Position numbers and translations under genes: made by a program | The notes under the pieces: generated by a model | Seen by the model: the letters and a program-made list of their open reading frames with translations, nothing else | Database searches by the model: none | Told to the model about the DNA's origin: nothing | Assembly (NCBI RefSeq): GCF_003672135.1 | Contig: NC_039513.1 | Coordinates: forward strand, 10,540,833-10,604,832 | Direction of reading: 5' to 3' | Source of the DNA: Ooceraea biroi | Taxonomy: Eukaryota; Arthropoda; Insecta; Hymenoptera; Formicidae | Length of the DNA stretch: 64,000 bases | Shown here: one piece after another, positions 37,301 to 48,000 of the stretch | Layout of the letters: each line of letters starts with the position of its first letter | Position numbering within the stretch: the stretch's first letter is position 1

Positions 37301-38194
37301 GCGCGCACACGCGCGAAACATAAGAAACATCATCCATTTGTATGCATGATAAACATGTGAACTCGAACAAAGTTTAACTCAAAGCTTTTTTTGCTTTCAG
37401 CAAAAGGTGCACAAGAGAGGCAGAAAACATTCGCAGGAGCTCTGGCCCCAGGCTAAGCAGCTCGAACTTACGCAAGGCCGCAGATGGAGATGCCCGAATG
37501 ACTTCTTCAACGACGAGATGATCGCGGAAGTGCTATCCTGCCAAGCGGAAGTCATTCGTGGTAAAGCGATGGGGTAAGAATAAAGTATAATGAAAGGATT
37601 TCGAAAATCAAATTATATATAAAATGAAATACATCATCATTCATGAAAATGGTTACAAGAGTGAAACAGGATTTTAATAAACTATTTTTCTAAATTAATT
37701 AACTAAATTAATTAACTGTTCAGAGTAAATTTCAAGAAGTATGAGAAAACGAACCTACCAAACTATGACCACCTGATGAACTCGAGCGTCTATAAGATGA
37801 TTCATAAAATGGAGCGAGAACCAAAAAGAGGCATCCCCGCCAGACCAGCCAAAGTTAATGCAGCGGAAGACGTAATCGAGAGAACTGTAAGCATCTTTTT
37901 GGCACCTTTCAACAGTTTGTCGATAGAAATCTGAATCGCATATATATTTCTAAAAAGTTTTAATTGTTTAAGAAAATCTTTTAATGAGATTATTGATAGA
38001 AATATTGCTTATAAATTGCAATTAATTATTATCATCATAACACAATATTGCATTATATTAAATCAATATTAAGTAAAACTATTATAATCAGATGCAAAGA
38101 TAAAAAAATTTAATTTCTTCTTTAATATATTTTTCAGAAATCACCGGCGTTAAGTGTTGTGGATAACAGAAGCACTCGAAGCATCAGCCACTAA
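28302..38194 (+). CDS. Zasp66/67-like PDZ and ZASP-motif Z-disc protein (coiled-coil isoform)
   Basis: Eleven exons: 28302-28400, 28727-28878, 29784-29850, 30549-30781, 31132-31453, 34927-35389, 35843-36169, 36794-36852, 37401-37573, 37724-37886 and 38138-38194, giving 704 residues if the internal donor at 31,454 is used. Residues 1-84 are an ALP/Enigma-type PDZ domain (TPWGFRLAGGSDF, the carboxylate loop). Acidic and charged linkers, a helical stretch (EINLEQQLENVQRQLLALKQ) and a ZASP motif around AEVIRGKAMGVNFKKYEK follow. There is no LIM domain. ZASP proteins bind alpha-actinin at muscle Z-discs. Drosophila Zasp66 and Zasp67 are the nearest relatives I recognise, but I cannot say which. 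The exon 5 donor (GAG|GTAAAA) is inferred: it is the best phase-0 site, and weaker ones exist. AATAAA lies at 38,490. Confidence 0.8.
29540..29783 (+). promoter_or_regulatory. GC/CpG-rich island just before exon 3 of the Zasp66-like gene
   Basis: In an otherwise AT-rich intron, this stretch has the base composition of the promoter islands at other genes here and ends at the exon 3 acceptor. It could be an internal promoter giving PDZ-less transcripts. There is no direct proof. Confidence 0.3.
31132..33601 (+). CDS. Alternative last exon of the Zasp66-like gene: repeats plus C-terminal membrane anchor
   Basis: The GG|G VNFKK junction joins exon 4 (ends 30,781, phase 2) to an open frame that continues to a TAG at 33,601, giving a 1,006-residue isoform (exons 28302-28400, 28727-28878, 29784-29850, 30549-30781, 31132-33601). 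It carries a degenerate ZASP motif at the start, a basic middle region with many Cys and His residues (about 31,700-31,800), seven tandem ~40-residue repeats (32,483-33,311), and a hydrophobic WWSTLKSILNLILPWF helix. It ends in LVAYAFVPCTSIILLYMYK, which looks like a tail-anchor transmembrane segment. AATAAA at 33,873-33,878, 270 bases after the stop, supports a true last exon. I know of no described ZASP isoform with this architecture. Confidence 0.75.
32483..33311 (+). repeat. Seven coding tandem repeats of ~120 bp
   Basis: Units begin near 32,483, 32,603, 32,726, 32,849, 32,972, 33,098 and 33,209, with spacings of 120, 123, 123, 123, 126 and 111 bases, always whole codons. The protein core is LQSAEDYVSxEVFHRGSRR, followed by LSK(P/S)RKSIDI and an acidic spacer. 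The first five units end in KSIDI; the last two lose it. Nucleotide similarity between neighbours is high, which suggests recent expansion or gene conversion. Confidence 0.95.
33873..33878 (+). terminator. AATAAA after the long last exon
   Basis: A canonical polyadenylation hexamer 272 bases after the stop at 33,601. It fits an alternative 3' end for the tail-anchored isoform. Confidence 0.5.
35573..35578 (+). terminator. AATAAA after exon 6 read-through
   Basis: If the exon 6 donor at 35,390 is not used, the frame stops at 35,406 after five more residues. This hexamer follows 170 bases later, so a third 3' end is possible. Confidence 0.35.
36219..36583. mobile_element. 365-bp palindromic MITE with TTAA target duplication
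   Basis: Two arms of about 170-180 bp are near-perfect inverted copies around a ~20-base centre at about 36,400. Ends are GGGGATGCTGGAG and CTCCAGCATCCCC, flanked on both sides by TTAA (36,215-36,218 and 36,584-36,587). TTAA duplications are typical of piggyBac-type transposition. It has no coding capacity. It lies in the intron between exons 7 and 8 of the Zasp66-like gene, 49 bp past the exon 7 donor. Confidence 0.85.
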
Positions 38195-41100
38195 TCTATC
38201 AATGATCAGAATGTATTATAATATGATAGTTTATATATATGAGGAATCAACATATTTGAAAAATGAACTAGTCTTATATTTCTGAATTTATATTCGAATA
38301 TCAGGAAAATTGCTAAGAACATCATATTTGCTAAATTATTGATATATAAATTATTGATCATACATGTTAAAGAATATTATTACACCATCTTCAATATAAT
38401 GTTATAACATATGGGTGTAACAATTCTAAGCACTGCACATGTGTGAACGTATTTAAATCACTTCAGAAAATGTTTCGGCAATATATTGCAATAAAGAAAT
38501 TAGTCTCTTTTCGTAAATGTACATTTGGAACAAATAATTCAATAAATATCTAGCTGCATAAAACTTGACGTTTTGAAACATGTAGGAAATATCTGTAATT
38601 AGTCCATGCGAATTTCTTCAAACGTAACTGTCTCATTGCAGTATGTTTTTCTATACCGGTAAATTACAAATTAAAAAAATGTACGTCACGTCAGAATAAT
38701 TAGGTATTACTCTTTAATGTATGACCTACTATTTTACATCAATATGCGCTCTGTTATGGCTTATATCGCTCTGTAAAATGTCCAGTAAATCAAATATGAC
38801 AGATGGATGCATAGTTCTTATTGTTAGTTAGATACGTAATTGTGCGTAGCAAATGGTCACTTAGTTTTTAAGGAAAGTGATTTAGAAAGTAAATATGTGA
38901 AAGTAGTGTATGTCCACATCTGACGCGTGCGTTAACATTAATATTTGAGTCCAGTGGCTGATGAACCTCATGATTAGCATAATTTTCGAAATCTGTTTAC
39001 TTGATGCTGCGCTTGTAGCTTCTTCTTAAGGTAACAAAAAATCATATTTTTAGGATATTTTACAAAAGTCATTATAAATTAATATGCACATGATATCGCG
39101 ATATGTGGATATACCAAGGAGATCATCGGATTCCCAAGTATGCAGGATGATCAAAGTTGACCCAGAAAGATAAGTTTCCAAGTAAACGCCTGCGTGATGA
39201 GTCCGCGTGATCGGAAATCCGCGGGTGATTCCGCGGACGTGTCGCAGGGCATACTTTCTCCTTTCCGGGGTTTCCGAGACCGCTGTTAATCGCGTCTCGC
39301 GTATGCGTATGACGGGCTGAGTCACGTCTGCCTTCTTGGCTGCTGAACCTCTTTTTCGTTTTCTTTTTCTCTGCCTCCCCCCGCCCTCTTTCTCTCTCTG
39401 TCTTTCCTCCTCTCACTCCTTTTTGTTTAGGGTTCCCGATCGTGACGTCGGCCCCGAGCAATTTATGTAAAGCATTCTAGGCATGATTCACGAACTAGTT
39501 CGCGTCCTCGTGACCGCCACCGGCGCAGAATGCAGCCGTTGCGCTCTCGGACGTAGCGCCGAAGACTTGGGTACATCCATCAAAGCGTTTCTTCCGTAAT
39601 TTCTTAAAGATGACTTTTGACAAGTCTTGTGTAGAAGATTGCATTGTTCTCCCAATTTTAGGAATAGTATAATCAAGAAATTAAAATAATTCAAACATAA
39701 ATCACTGAGAAAAATGAAAAATATAAAATAAAATCAGAAAATGAAATCGTCTCAATTGATACAATTAATCGAAAAAGAGGGAGCGATTGTGATATTGTCG
39801 GATATCACAAGAACCTTAAAAACAAATATCTATTTTAATTGGAATGCGAGAAGAGAGTTTAGTGTAATTAGATATTTAATTTTACATTGACGAAAAGAAG
39901 AATTCCTTTGCAATCTTTTTCTTTTACACGGGAGATGGAAAGAGGGAACATGATTCTTCCCCAACATAATTCATGCGTGTCGTCGTGTTGCTGTGACACG
40001 CATCAATTTCGGCAAATTCATGCCTGATTGTTGACAGACTTAATAACAGAGGCATGAGACAGCATAGTAGGATTTATTTAACGAGTTTCCATTCATGACC
40101 TATCCTATCCTGTCCTATGCGACCTATCGATGAAGATGACTAAGGTCCATTGCATATATTCTCTACATACATACATCAGAATCTTTCAGGTAGAGAAGAT
40201 ACCAACATGCTTTTTCGTTCAAGAGATTTAATTCATTCTTATATGTCAACGCCTCGACGAATGACGAAAGTGACATTGGAACGAAAGAGCTCTATATTCG
40301 AGAGAGGAACTTGAAAAACTATAAATCAGGAAAAATACAAAAAACTTAAAGCAATAATATTTTCTTATTAATGTTATGTATTTTGTGAAATTCTCGAGAT
40401 AAGAAAATTGAAGTTCTACTTTAAATCGGATTTCAATAGCATTAAATTAAATTTCCTTTTTCTAAATGATTTATAATTAACTATTTTTATCAAAAAGTTA
40501 TATATACTAAAGTGACCTATTTTAAATAAGATAAAATTCTTTATAAATGCCTCAGTAAGATTATAGAAAAATTTATAAAATTTTATTTAGAAATTAATTT
40601 TAGTGGTTTTTTCAAAATTTTATCGCAATTATTTTACTCACTGCAATACTGCCGCTTTGAGATAATCGGATCGCATTGAACAAAGCCACCAAAGAAGAGA
40701 AACATGATTAGAAGCAGGGAGGAGCAGAAGGAACATAAACGTATGTTTCGCTTCTCTGTCATGGTCATCGAGATGGCAACTCGACATTCCCGGTAACTTG
40801 TCCCATCCTTTTCGATCTGATCCTCTCTTTCCTCTCTTTGCTTGCGATATTATATATTATTGCCTCCACCCCTTGATTCTCACTGTCATAACATAAGAAA
40901 CACCTTGCACGATGCACTGAATACACCGGATGTCCATGGACACGCTCGGCTGTGCAGTACTTCATTCGGGAGAGCATAACGATACCGTTTCGTAATTTAA
41001 TTAATTGCAAATGCACAAGATATGCCTTTCCTCAAACGTTCGTTTTATTTGCACGACGTCGCTTCAATCGTTCATTGCGAATGCGTTCTACGCCTCATCT

Positions 41101-42008
41101 CAGAACTCGATTGTCTTCATTTCTTAGCTTTGCAACAAAGACGACTCGTGCGAATGGTTCAGACATTACAAAAAAACCCAGCCAAACTAATGTCCAACGC
41201 AAAGAATAGCTTTTATTCGTTTCTTTCGTACCTTTAAAACGTCGCTTTGATATTGCATTCAGATACTTTCAGATTCAAGCAAGTTCAAGTTCAGAATCAG
41301 AGCTGAAGCTTTTCAAATTGTTACTGAAAAAATTCAGATGTTAATTAGAAATCTCTTGAGTCATTCATATCGATTAAATCACGATTAATTAGAGCCTGAT
41401 ATACCTTTAATAAGATATCGTTACGTTCATTTTGTTTATGTTATGTTATATATAATATTCATTATGTTGTGTTACTTGAGGAAATTCTTGGTCAATACAA
41501 ATACAAAGAATACAATAAATTTGTCTCTCTTCCTCTCTTCATATCCCCGCCACCTGTCTTCTACCACCACGTTGTGGCGTTTCCCTCCTTTCTTTTGCTG
41601 TCTCCCTCCTGCTATACCTTCCCTTTCCTTCCGTGCTCTCGTACTCCTCCTCTCGTCCCGAATCGCGTGGCGAGGAGGCCCCGCTGCCCGACTGACCGTC
41701 CTCGGCGCCTCTTATACCTTTACTCCGGTTTGCGCGTTCTTCAGGAACGTGTGTTGTACGTGTCCGCTTCACGTTCCACTCAGGAGAGCGCGACATATAT
41801 ACCCCCTCCTTTTACAGAGTACGTACACACAAACAGCCGCAAAACAGACATTGTCGACTCGGTCGTTGGTGGTGCGTCGCGATACCTTCAAGTAGATAAA
41901 CCGAGCTAAGGGCTCGTTTGCCAACACCCGTCGTAGTTCACGAAATCGTTCTCAGTTCATCTGTTCGTTTGCTCCGATACGGCCAAAGTAGTTCAGCCAG
42001 ACAGTGAT
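38195..42008 (+). promoter_or_regulatory. Zasp66-like 3' UTR and Zasp52 upstream region
   Basis: AATAAA at 38,490-38,495 probably ends the first gene's transcript. A GC-richer patch sits at about 39,150-39,560, and a pyrimidine-rich, GC-richer stretch at about 41,540-41,900 precedes Zasp52. The Zasp52 5' UTR is probably the last 100-200 bases. No coding exon is recognised. Confidence 0.45.
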
Positions 42009-45000
42009 ATGGCACAGCTGATCAGCGTCAAGCTGTCCAGGTTCGACGGGTCTGCCTGGGGCTTCCGTCTGCAAGGCGGCAAGGATTTCGGCACGCCGCT
42101 CATCGTGCAGAAGGTGAGTCAGTGTTAGGTCATCTACTTGGTCTCCAGTCTCACGTTGGATTTTTCGCCGGCACGGTGACACTTATTTCCAAGTACTTTT
42201 TATCAATAGTAATACGATATTGCGTATGTGTATATGTTGAGGGGTACGAGTGAATATGGGTCTCATGATAATCTCTCGTAACGCATCCCTTCTATAACTC
42301 GTAACATATTCCTATGTATCAACAAAATATTTAAAAACTACTTTATGTTTAGTATTAGTACGTAAAACATTTTCTATTAATATAAAATATAAAGTTTTAA
42401 CATCCATGAATGATCCAAATCATAAAACGTATTTCAGATGTGAAATAATATCGCGTGCAGGTGACACAATAGTGTACGTGACATGACAAATCAACAGAGA
42501 TCTAGAAATTGTCATTTTTCGTTAAAATTTTGTTGATGTGCAAGATTTTTATTTATTTATTTTTGTATCCTGATTGTCGTTTATTACCGCATGTGTGTGC
42601 GTCTTGAATTAAAGTATAGATATGGTGGAAGAAGAATTTCGAAGTTCGAAGGAGCGTTTTCAAAAAGGCACTCGAAGCAGATCTCAAGTTGACTGAGGCA
42701 GAAGCAGTAGTAAAAATATTTCTTGCAGCCGTTTATATATAGCGATGTTTTATATGGCTATTTTCATCTACTATTTCTTGTCGTTCACTTCTCCATACGC
42801 TTCTCGATAGTCGAAGAGTTCAACAGAGGGAATCGGTCTCAATATCACCACGCGAAATAGTCGAATATAAAATTAAGAGAAACTACAGTGCGCTCTTACA
42901 CACTCGCTTCTATCGATGTTCTTCTTGTTTGCGTCTTGCGTTCGCGTGTTGTTCAATTACGGGATGTCAATTGCCACAACTCGCGCGGAATAGAATTTTC
43001 ATTCAGCACAAGGATCGATCAATTTTCGCGTCTGCCAATCGGAATCGTGGATCCAAGTGTTTCGCGTTTGCAGCACCAAGTTTGACGCTCTAACGTTTAG
43101 CTGTCCCTGACGTTAGCATTTCTCATTGTCAATTCTTATTAAAATAAAACTGAAATATAAATATTAGTAAAAATTATTAAATCATTGTCTGAAATTATAT
43201 TATACTGTTTAAAATTATTATATTGTACATTTCTTGTCGATTTTTATTGCAAAATTTATGACACAAGTTCACCATTTATGGTATGGTACGTAAATGAAAA
43301 TTTAAGTCCGTGAATCTCTGGTACGCGGAAGCGGATAACGATAACGAGCTTCAGGCAAGAACGAGATGAAAGTGAAATGCAACGGGATCTCTCATAGGAC
43401 TTGTCCTCGGAAATGAAATCTGAAATCAAAGATTAAAGTGGATACGCGACAGTGTGACAGCACATGTTACACTATAAGCGCCTCATGTGTGATCTAAAAT
43501 ATCGAAATTATCATAGATACAGAAACTAGGACATGGAGATCGAGATCACGCGAAAACTTTTTACTTTATGCAACAAAACGCGTATTATAAATACATATAA
43601 ATACGCTGCTCGTTTTCTATAATTAAAATACACTTATCCAGAAGAAATACAGTAGTTATCAATTCGTTAACACTTTAATGACTCTTCTTTCGCTTCAAGT
43701 ATACATGCATCGAATAAATCTCTCATTTCGTGTCCTTAAGAGAGAGAAATCATTATTTAATATTTATAATTTACATGATAGACATGTATTTCTCTTTCTC
43801 TCTCTCTCTCTGTGCCGTTAGTCCTTGATGAAAAATGGGAAAGAATGGAAACTCGGCGCGATTATTTCGCGTTTTTTGGTATTACGACCCAGGTTTTCTC
43901 GCGACCATGAGATCCGATCGAGTGTGTTTTGGTATTACGATCTTGATGAGACATGTACGTTACGTAACGCGATGGCAAACGCCAAATTATTTCACGCGCA
44001 TCGGCAGAAATCGTTGCCAACTACGTGCGAAACGTCGGACTCGTCGTCGCCACCACCGCCGCCGCCATCACCACCACCGACGTGTTTTGGCGATGCCAGG
44101 CGCTGTAACACGAGAAGCTTTTGGCGAACGTGCGGAAACGCGAGGCATTCCGCGATTTTTTTCCGTACTTTCTTCATGCGATTATGTATCGTTATAAGCC
44201 ACAAGCATTATTATTAAGACGCGTTGTCAGCAAGTGCCAATGTCAACCGCGATTACCGCGGTTTCGCAGCTCACGCGAGAACTGTCAGAAATTTGACGTC
44301 TCGAATCATCGGTATACTATTATATTATAAATTCGCGTGATCCAATCACGAAGGAACGTTGATGGTGGAATACCCGCTGCACTCGAAAAGCTGAAACTAT
44401 CGTTTCACGTTTAGAAGACCGGCGACGTTTAGAATGTGCGCAGTACACGTGTGATAAATACGAGAAGAAGCAGCTCTTCTTCCACCGTTGTAAAATACGA
44501 AAAAATATTTCCTACATATTTTTAGTTAAAAATTGAAATTCTTATGTATCGCGCCACTTCGACAAGAAATCGAGTTGTAATTCGAGTCTCAAGGGAAACA
44601 AGATCCTCGGGTTTCTCGCTAGACCGTTTTACGATCTTAACGTGTCCGCGCGAATTGTTTTGGCGAAAGACACGCCGGAGATGCAGCGGGATCGCGATCG
44701 AGTTCAAGTGCTCATCAAGTGCAAAGTAGACATCGGATTGGCGATCGTTCCTCAGCGCGGAGAACCCGCGCGAGGCGCTTTTGACACCGCTGGACTCATA
44801 TTTCTCTCCTTTCCGAGAAAGCCGAGGGCGGCCGCCCTATTTGTGGCCTCGTAAAATAAACGGACCACGTGGTGCGCCACGAAGAAGGCCAAGTTCGACG
44901 CGCCGATTACAGATAAAACCGTTTAGCGTAACCGGCGATGATCGCAATAAGTTCCGGTCGATCCCTTGACGTGGTCTCTTCGGTTTCTACCAAGAAATGC

Positions 45001-48000
45001 ATCATACGTCAATGGAATGTCAGATTTGACGTAGAAGATATACGCAAAATATTTACGTATTATCCTCGATGTTCTTTAAGTACTTATATAATTCTTTTCC
45101 GATAATTAATATACAGGATATAAAAATAAAATGAATCAATGAGAATGTTATTTTGCCTCTGAATTTCGATCCGAGTTTAGTAATTTTATAAAATCTCTTC
45201 GTCAAAATCTTAATGTTAAGGATAATAGAATTACGATGAATAAAATGGCAGTTTATTCCGTTATCGAAAGGTGATTAGGTTCATTAAGTAGATTACTCCA
45301 TTAGTGGGTATTGCTTTCCATGATTTCTAAATGCGGACATCTTCTAGATAGTAATCTACACAAACAAGTATGTTTGTGTGCAAATTTGTGTAGATAGCTT
45401 CGAAATGACGTTTTAAAAATTAGGAAAAGTGTGCCTACGAGGATCAATCACGTCCGATGACGAGGAAGAGAAGAAGAGAGAGCACCGGCGCGCGTCGCTG
45501 GTAATCCGAGGCAAATTATTTGGGCGTTCTATTTCTAGAAGGTGCCTTTGCGAAACCCGTGTGAGCCGGGTCGAGCCTCGGCTCGCGACGACGAAAGCAG
45601 CAGGCGCCGATTTCGACGACGTCGACGACGACGTCTTCGCAGGACGTCATCCCCGTGAAACGGATAAATATATGTGGCCACGAGTATCCGGTCTCGTGAA
45701 CCAAATCCAAACTGATTTCTGTTGGCCGTCAGGCAGGAAAATATTTGGACGCGTGATTGCAGAAGGCGTGGAAAAAACGTTAACGCGCGATTAACCAGGT
45801 TTATGATCTATCGTAAATACAGACGGCACGCAAGTTTCGTCGATCTTCGTGGCAATAAATACTTCCAGACCAGAGTTGAACGCGTGGATTCGCATAAATC
45901 GACAGAAACTCGTCTTCTACTTTCAGCATGTGTCGCTCTCACATATCTCTATAATCTGACCATAATATAACAAGATTTCGACAAATATACTAGAGAAATC
46001 ATTGACGGATTAATATTAGAAATTAATTGTTAGAATGATTAATTTTAATTTCGATTAATTCAATTAAAAAGTTTTAATTCTATTCCGTGGCAGATTATTT
46101 ATACAAATTATTTGTATCACTCGAGTAGTATAAAATTGCTTGAAATTCGTGAAAATTCTGTCTGCGTTATGTTAGAACGAGATCTCTTTTTCACGCTCAT
46201 CCGTCTCTAAAAGCAATCTTGATGTAATAGGCACTTGAAACAAAGATCACACACGATATTTACCGTGGCAAGGTTTTGTCATAGATTATTCTCCTCGCGA
46301 GGAGTACTATCTGCTTGCGCTTCCCGTGATTCTATGGTGAGTGCACCGGGTGCATCGTTGCACTCACGGCATCGAAGCGTGGGCGTTCGCGTTACGCGAT
46401 ATATTTCGTTGGAGAACTGCGCACACAAACGTGTCACGTTATCGCGCCGTGGAAGGACTCGGCATGAATTGCGAGTATCGTTAAGCGATTACGACGTCAC
46501 AACGATGATAAGGCTCTTTTCAGGCGCGAGGAAAATCCATTGCAGGTGAAAGTCTCGGCGAGAAAAATATTTCGGAAGAGGCTTCGCGACGTCATTAGAA
46601 GCTACGCACGTGCCGCTGAACTAATAGTGGCGTGTCGTTCTGCTAATTAAACTGGACTTCCTCGGGCATTATACGCGTAACGGAATTTTAACGAGGCAGC
46701 ACGAGGAAGAACTTTGCTACGCGATAACGTTACTTGATCGTGCCAAGATACTCTTCGCGTTAAGTATAACAATAAGTAAGAAAAAAATGTTAATGCTTTG
46801 CCGCAAAATGCATTGTTAAACTGATAAACCAAAGATAACGAGGAAAAATACTGTAAATTGTAGCAATTGCATATTAAATTCTGCATTTAAAATTGACGTC
46901 GTCGATCGCTCAACAGATTGTGCTTTTAAAAAATGCGCAAATGGTTTGAGCCGGACTATGAATAAATTTACAAATAGGCATCAAGTGAGAGGTTCACATG
47001 ACGCTTTCGTCATGTTTGCTCAATTTACTTTTCTGATAAAGGTTAATACACGATATGCAATAGTTGGTGATCCGCCAAAGACGTAGGTGGACTAACGCGA
47101 ATAGCTTCCTCGTGAAAAGGAAGTTTCAAACAATGTGTCATCTTTACTTCTACGACGCAATGAAATGTCTTACGAAATACGAGGAGGGATCAGTGCGTTA
47201 ATAAAAAAACAGTGGAACACGAGTCTTTAAATATAAGGAGGCATTCATCGAACATGTCGAATCTTATCAGAGCTGATTAACTGTCGTCTTATCAGACAGG
47301 AAACGGGATTCGGGTTCTGTGTTGGCGTACAAATATTTGCTTTTTTACATCGGTTATCTAAAATTATCCCTCCGAGACGATCACAAGTTCCGTTTACATG
47401 AATGTGCCGGCGTGTGGCTGTATCCGCGTCGTTACATACGATGCCACTGGGAAATTACAGCGCGATTTGTTTGCGGATCGCAAGGCAAGGGTGAATCGAA
47501 TCTCATGCAGGATGTTCACGGCTGCTCGTGGTGTACCGAGTAGGCTACGCGGTGGGTATATAATTTGACCAAACGACGTCGAAGAGCGAAAATGATACGT
47601 CCAATCTGGATTTCCGCGAAGCACGTTCGCGCGAGACTTGTCGCGTTTAAGAGGAAATGAAAACCGAGAAAATCAAGTCAAGTTGACTTCAACTAACGGT
47701 CCAAGAATGACAAATGTGCGCTACTTGGGTTCGTTTTCTCTTGTTTACATGACAAAGAGTTGCACAATTTTGAAGTAATCACATGATACCGAATTTAGGA
47801 CATTAGGGGAGCATAGAAATGTGTAAAATATAGAATTGTGGCACATACACGATACACACATATGAAATACACTATAAAATCAAGAATGCCAAATTAATAT
47901 ATATAAAACAAAATTATATATAAATATATAAAATATATAAAAGAAGATTATATATCCTAAAATGATTGCTTTAAAAATGCTTTAGCATAGAATAATGCTA

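Noticed and set aside
43825..44330. Frames of 120-130 codons in the Zasp52 intron (Pro- or His-rich)
   Set aside because: They are created by the CCR trinucleotide repeat; no family resemblance and no suitable splice sites.
45429..46549. Open frames of about 100-120 codons in the Zasp52 intron
   Set aside because: Random-looking composition in GC-richer DNA, no domains, and no phase-compatible link to Zasp52 that I could support.
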